A stretch of 64,000 bases of DNA. Origin: Sphingopyxis sp. H053. GTDB lineage: Bacteria; Pseudomonadota; Alphaproteobacteria; Sphingomonadales; Sphingomonadaceae. Position 1 is the stretch's first letter; each line of letters opens with the position of its first letter. The stretch covers positions 1 to 64,000 of the forward strand of contig NZ_LNRU01000010.1 of the NCBI RefSeq assembly GCF_001468225.1. Reading direction: 5' to 3'. Both the position numbers and the translations under genes were made by a program. The notes below the pieces were generated by a model that saw nothing but the letters and a program-made list of their open reading frames with translations, was not told where the DNA came from and ran no database searches. Below, one piece after another: positions 60,036 through 64,000 of this stretch.

Positions 60036-60545
60036 CTATTCCAGTCGCGCGGCAGCACGCCGGCACCGGCCCAAAGCTCTCATCATATGATAGTCAACGC
60101 CCTTTTCGCCGATGCCGAGTTGCTCGGCGATCGCCCGATAGGACATGCCTTTGAGTCTATGCATCAGGAATATCCGTCGCGTTCTGCGCGGCATCGCGAG
60201 AAGCGCCCGTCGATAAGCTCGACGCAATTCCGCTGACTGAATCCCGCTTTCTTGGTCGGGCTGGATTGCAGCATCCCGCGTTTCATCTAAAGGATATAGA
60301 ACGCACCCTTTCCTGCGCCAGGTCCGGTATCTTTCGATGAGCAAATTTCGAGCCGTCCGCGTCAGATATGCTTGAGGGTTCTCGACTCTCTCAAACGCCC
60401 CACAGCGGAGCATTCTCATGAAAGCTTCCTGTACCAGGTCGGGCGCTGCCTCGCGGCCCACCTTGCGCCTGAAAAAGTGGAACAGCCGCACGTTCTGCGA
60501 TCGGTAGAATTCGTCGAACGACGTGAACGAACCGGGGGCGGTCAT
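60036..60545 (-). CDS. ECF-family RNA polymerase sigma factor
   Basis: A 169-residue sigma factor. Region 2 has VRLFHFFRRKVGREAAPDLVQEAFMRML, and region 4 has AMPRRTRRIFLMHRLKGM, then an HTH (SYRAIAEQLGIGEKGVDYHM). GGAGG lies eight bases before the ATG. The start overlaps the stop of the degenerate nucleotidyltransferase gene upstream (ATGA), so the two are coupled. No anti-sigma gene is next to it. It may direct expression of the island or respond through the nucleotidyltransferase partners. That would be unusual and is inferred. Confidence 0.85.
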   Translation of the reverse strand: MTAPGSFTSFDEFYRSQNVRLFHFFRRKVGREAAPDLVQEAFMRMLRCGAFERVENPQAYLTRTARNLLIERYRTWRRKGCVLYPLDETRDAAIQPDQESGIQSAELRRAYRRALLAMPRRTRRIFLMHRLKGMSYRAIAEQLGIGEKGVDYHMMRALGRCRRAAARLE

Positions 60546-61036
60546 GACCGTTCCTCCCGCTGATCGTGCGAAGGCAGCGGCGCATCCCGCGAAGCGCGGT
60601 AGAGGGTGATGCCGGCCTCGATCCGGTCGAGGATGAAAGTGTCGCGCTCGGCCCTGGCCGTGCGAATGTCGGACTTTGAATAGACTTCGATGTCGACGGC
60701 GCAGCGATTGCCGACTTCCCGGTCGATCGTTGCCCGTGCCCGTCGCCAACAGCGTTCGTCGGTAAAGACGGGATGATTGACGACGACCCAGAATTCGTAA
60801 TCGGAAAATTCGATCGTCCGGCTATCTTCGTACCAAGATCGCCGCGCATAAGGTCCGATTAGGATGATCCGCTTGATCCGTCCCGGCTCGGGCGCCTGGA
60901 CCTGCGAGGGATCGAACAGCCCGCGCAAAATGCGGGTGATGCGTTCGATTTCTCTTTGTTTGCGCCGGATGAGATGCCCGACGCGCGCCATCACGACTTC
61001 GCGCGCGTATACGTTGTTCAAATGTGGGGTAGTCAT
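60542..61036 (-). CDS. Degenerate nucleotidyltransferase-fold protein
   Basis: A 164-residue protein. The core reads IILIGPYARRSW, where the usual GS is GP (Gly61, Pro62), and FSDYEFWVVV, where the second metal aspartate is Glu81. Asp79 and a third Asp115 (AVDIEV) remain. It aligns with the N-terminal domain of the next upstream gene, which keeps GSHARGDW and SDYD. This one is thus probably inactive or altered, like some regulatory partners of NTase toxins. ATG at 61,036 is chosen with weak support. It is the middle gene of NTase-HEPN, NTase, sigma and is coupled to the sigma gene. Confidence 0.75.
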   Translation of the reverse strand: MTTPHLNNVYAREVVMARVGHLIRRKQREIERITRILRGLFDPSQVQAPEPGRIKRIILIGPYARRSWYEDSRTIEFSDYEFWVVVNHPVFTDERCWRRARATIDREVGNRCAVDIEVYSKSDIRTARAERDTFILDRIEAGITLYRASRDAPLPSHDQREERS

Positions 61037-61255
61037 TTGCAGCTCGCACCGCGGCGGTCCGCGCAGTTGCACGCGGATGGGCAAGCGGTGTTCGCTATCG
61101 GGCCGCAGGGGCGGCTATCAGCAACCGTCCGACACGCGGCCGGACCTACATGATGCCTGGCAGGATTATCCTCGAAATGGCCGCCAGTCATTCCATTCCG
61201 TGATGCGGATTATGCCAGAATCCGGGAGTCCCGGCAAGTCGCCGGATGCCAGCGC

Positions 61256-62176
61256 CTACTTGCGCGCCGCCGCCTCTAACTCGGCGATCTTGTCGGAGCA
61301 GACCTGATGCACGACGCGGCCGAGATCCTCGACGCGCTCGCCGAGCCAGGACAGCTCCTCTTCGCTGATCTTGTAATGTTTGGAATACCGCGCCTTGGTG
61401 TAGGCTTCCTTCAGCTTCTGGAACATCGATCGCTCGCGATGCGTGTCTTCGGGCCAGATGCCGTAGAGACGGCGATCCAGTCCCTCCGCCAGTGATCGCA
61501 GGAATGCGATGTTATGGTTGTAAGGGGTATAGAGGGTCAGCGTCAGCAACACGCACGAATATAGTCGTTCGGTCGCCTGATGAAGTTCAAAGGCTGCGAT
61601 CTTGCCGCGCCCACGTCCCATCGCATGTTTCGCCTGATCATAAAAATCCAGGGCGCTGGTCAGCCACTCGTCAAAATATTCTTTGGCTGCTTCCAAGGCC
61701 TGCTCAGGCGTCTTCGGCTTCGGCGTGGCCAACTCCCGGTCATCGGCTTCGTAAAGCGCAATACCGTCCTTCACGAGCTCCATGAAGAATACGCGGCCAT
61801 GCGAGAGGCCGTCGTTCACCTCGTGCAAGCTGTGGACGATGAAGTTGACCGGCGTGTGGAGCGTCTTCTCGATCGTATATGCACGGATCAGCCGTTCCTC
61901 GGCCTTCGCCCAATAGGCGGCGCGGTCGGTCAGCTCTTTCTGACTAACGATGACGAGGATGTCGTAGTCGGATTTATACTGGTTCGCCGACAGCGGCGCA
62001 TCGACCCAGTCGCCGCGTGCATGGCTGCCGAACAGGATGATCTTGAGGATGCGCGCGCCCTTGCGCGGCCCGGTCGCATTCTCCGTGGCGCCGCGAAACT
62101 CGTCGAAGATAGTCTCGACGACGCGTTCTAGCTCACGCTGCTTGGCAGAAGGAAGATGATCGAGATCAGTGCGCAT
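61256..62176 (-). CDS. Nucleotidyltransferase and HEPN domain-containing protein
   Basis: A 306-residue protein fusing two toxin-antitoxin-type modules. The N-terminal nucleotidyltransferase has LKIILFGSHARGDW (Gly50-Ser51) and KSDYDILVIVS (Asp70 and Asp72). The third acidic residue is probably lost (VNFIVH). The C-terminal HEPN module (about 155-300) has AFELHQATERLYSCVL and later TKARYSKHYKI, a candidate basic/His site. Fused NTase-HEPN proteins are thought to guard or modify RNA, or to act as self-contained toxin-antitoxin units. It precedes the degenerate NTase and sigma genes after a 219-base gap. Confidence 0.85.
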   Translation of the reverse strand: MRTDLDHLPSAKQRELERVVETIFDEFRGATENATGPRKGARILKIILFGSHARGDWVDAPLSANQYKSDYDILVIVSQKELTDRAAYWAKAEERLIRAYTIEKTLHTPVNFIVHSLHEVNDGLSHGRVFFMELVKDGIALYEADDRELATPKPKTPEQALEAAKEYFDEWLTSALDFYDQAKHAMGRGRGKIAAFELHQATERLYSCVLLTLTLYTPYNHNIAFLRSLAEGLDRRLYGIWPEDTHRERSMFQKLKEAYTKARYSKHYKISEEELSWLGERVEDLGRVVHQVCSDKIAELEAAARK

Positions 62177-62217
62177 GTCTCAAGAATCTTCGGCAAGAAC
62201 ATGCGGTTTGGCAAGGA

Positions 62218-64000
62218 CTAAAGCCCGGCCCCGAATTTAGAAGCAAGAGTTTGCGCCAATCCGGACGCGCTCGTCTTCGCGGCAACAGGCTGCGGAATGA
62301 TGGCCTGTGCGATCGCGGTCTGGACCGTCCCGGCGCGCTCGTTAATCGCCGACACCAGTTTCGCGCGATCGTTGGTGAAAATCGTCGCCGACTGCTTCGC
62401 GCGCGAGATCCCGACGTAGAAGCTTTTTTGGTCGACCAAATTGGTGGCGCGGCTGTCGGCATGAACGATGACATGATCGGCCGTCCGTCCCTGAGCGGCA
62501 AAAGCTGTGTCGACATAGCCATGGGCGATATGACGGTCGCGGGCGGTATCGAGCCGCAACGTCTGGATCTGCCCTCGCGCGCCCCGAACGGTAGCGGACC
62601 TGCTATCGGCGTCGACCACCGTCACCTCCACCCGTGCGCCATTCACGCGACCCGCCTCACGGTCGTTGCGCGTGAACCGGATGCTGTCACCGACCCTCAA
62701 TTCCAGCCGCTGCGTTTCGAATAACTGCACCTTGCCGGCACCCCATTGTCGCAACCGCCAGTCCACCTCGCGCCCGTCCTCCGATCGTAGCGCGACAGCC
62801 GCCTTGGCAGGATCGACGCCCTCCACCCGGAACGCCTCGCCGCGCGCGACGCCCTTGTCGGCATAATCTCGGTCAAAGCGGACGACGTCACCTTTGTCGT
62901 AGCACAGCGGGTCGCGCGCTTCGGCGCGGGTCAGTCCCTTATTGACGAGGCTTTCCACGACGACCGTCGGTCCCTTGAGCGCGCCCGATCGTGCGAGCGC
63001 CTGGCGAATATCCGCGGTCAAGGCATCTCGGCCTTCGCGAGATGGCTCGATGACCAGCGTGCGCGCGCGGTTGGCTTTGTCGAGCCCCGCATAGCGATCG
63101 GCGATCGCGGCGAAGCGTTCGGCGCGGTCAGAACCCTCGATGATCGCGCCGCCACCGCGATCAAGCGCGGCCAGCGCCTTCTTGGCATCTCCTTCGATCG
63201 ACGCCAGCACCGCTTCTTTTGTCGCGGTATTTGTCTGCCGGACGATCTCGCCGAGCTTGGCAGTCTCCATTCCGGCAGTCTGTAGCTGCGCGAACGCCGC
63301 GCCGGCCTCGACCGATCCAAGCTGTTTCACGTCGCCGACGAGGACGACGCGGGCATTATGTTGCGCGGCGAGATCGAAGAGGCGCGCGGTATCGCGCGCG
63401 GAGAGCAGCGAAGCTTCATCGACAATCCACGCGGCGGGCGGACCGGACGCGGAAGGTCCGGGCGACAGCATATGGCGGGCGACCGTGTCGCCGCGCGTCG
63501 CCAGCGCCTCGCCAAGCACCATCGCCGCCGATGCGGTCGGCGCAAGCGCAACAACCGATACCCCACGCGCTTCCGCTTCGCGGGCAAAAGTCGCGAGGAC
63601 CGTCGTCGTCTTCGCGGTCCCTGCATAGCCCTGCACCGCGGTGATCCGGTTTCGGCTGGTCAGAAGTTGTTCGGTCGCCGAGCGCTGATCAGCATTCCAG
63701 GCAATACCGTCATGCTCGGCCTGACGTGATGCGACCGCGACTGCCTTCGCTGCAGCTAGCGGCGACGCGATCGGGGCTAATGCGCCGCGACCTTCTGACT
63801 CGATCTGGAGCAATCGCGTTTCGGCTTCGATATTCTGATGCGTGGTGAATCCGGCAAACTCCGCACCGCGCCGGTCGAGGAAGGTGCGGTCAACGAACTC
63901 GCCGCGTGCGCCTGCGGCGTCGATGGCCGCTCCGATCTGAGCATAGCTGACCCTCCCCAACCCAACGCGCCCGGCTTCCTCGTGCAATGCCGCGACGGAA
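62218..64000 (-). CDS. MobF/TraI-type relaxase, helicase part (cut by right edge)
   Basis: C-terminal 594 residues of a conjugative relaxase-helicase. The frame stays open to the right edge, so the N-terminal relaxase domain lies outside. The RecD2/Tra-helicase motifs are clear: AVQGYAGTAKTTTVLATF (Walker A), WIVDEASLLSARD (Walker B), VVLVGDVKQLGSVEAG, IVRQTN, and the late FAAQGRTADHVIVHADS and NLVDQKSFYVGISRAK. A middle region (about 360-470) has the linker-like segments of TraA/TraI proteins. It nicks and unwinds DNA for conjugative transfer and shows that the island is, or was, transferable. Confidence 0.9.
   Translation of the reverse strand, partial: SVAALHEEAGRVGLGRVSYAQIGAAIDAAGARGEFVDRTFLDRRGAEFAGFTTHQNIEAETRLLQIESEGRGALAPIASPLAAAKAVAVASRQAEHDGIAWNADQRSATEQLLTSRNRITAVQGYAGTAKTTTVLATFAREAEARGVSVVALAPTASAAMVLGEALATRGDTVARHMLSPGPSASGPPAAWIVDEASLLSARDTARLFDLAAQHNARVVLVGDVKQLGSVEAGAAFAQLQTAGMETAKLGEIVRQTNTATKEAVLASIEGDAKKALAALDRGGGAIIEGSDRAERFAAIADRYAGLDKANRARTLVIEPSREGRDALTADIRQALARSGALKGPTVVVESLVNKGLTRAEARDPLCYDKGDVVRFDRDYADKGVARGEAFRVEGVDPAKAAVALRSEDGREVDWRLRQWGAGKVQLFETQRLELRVGDSIRFTRNDREAGRVNGARVEVTVVDADSRSATVRGARGQIQTLRLDTARDRHIAHGYVDTAFAAQGRTADHVIVHADSRATNLVDQKSFYVGISRAKQSATIFTNDRAKLVSAINERAGTVQTAIAQAIIPQPVAAKTSASGLAQTLASKFGAGL

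Noticed and set aside
59879..60154. 91-codon plus-strand frame opposite the end of the sigma gene
   Set aside because: The first 60 codons look somewhat protein-like, but the end runs antisense through the sigma gene and there is no ribosome-binding site. Kept only as a weak possibility.

Overview
The window looks like a GC-rich alphaproteobacterial chromosome, most likely from the Sphingomonadales (Sphingopyxis or Sphingomonas type). The reasons are the run of long TonB-dependent receptors, the FecI/FecR pair, a TonB-ExbB-ExbD-ExbD cluster with a proline-rich TonB, MucR and sphingomonad-style intergenic palindromes. No species can be named from the sequence alone.

Positions 1 to about 38,300 read as core chromosome. 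In order they hold: a fused alpha/beta 2-oxoacid dehydrogenase E1 with a FabD-like acyltransferase; a LuxR regulator with a broken receiver domain beside a peptidase remnant; an ECF sigma / FecR / TonB-receptor operon; a small secreted protein followed by a second TonB receptor; two tRNA-Glu genes; recJ with two PH-domain membrane proteins; a secreted alkyl sulfatase; glpX and homoserine dehydrogenase; tonB-exbB-exbD-exbD; a lipoprotein Cu/Zn superoxide dismutase; two MFS transporters; and small enzymes (LMW phosphatase, ThpR, GNAT, GST, CinA-type, transglutaminase).

From about 38,300 to the right edge is an accessory island, probably an integrated conjugative or plasmid-derived element. It has plasmid-type genes (MucR, a large ParB, DUF2958, a large serine recombinase with two ParB/RepB-like partners, and a MobF/TraI-type relaxase-helicase running off the window) with defence genes packed between them. 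The defence content is: (1) a candidate new system at 38,605-42,109, made of an E2-like/SEC-C protein and a TIR protein transcribed divergently from a CapW/BrxR-like WYL regulator and a nucleotidyltransferase; (2) an Eco29kI-type restriction-modification system with ribbon-helix-helix regulator, cytosine methyltransferase, GIY-YIG endonuclease and Vsr; (3) a SIR2-HerA pair whose HerA ends in a proline-rich linker and an SSB-like acidic tip; and (4) a nucleotidyltransferase-HEPN gene followed by a degenerate nucleotidyltransferase overlapping an ECF sigma factor.

The most interesting items are the TIR/E2-SEC-C/WYL/NTase locus, the SSB-tip mimic on HerA, and the paired CCGCGG sites in the palindrome upstream of the restriction-modification genes. 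CCGCGG is the known Eco29kI recognition sequence. Starts were chosen from ribosome-binding sites and are stated where they differ from the longest frame. No similarity search was possible, so family names rest on motifs, length and context.
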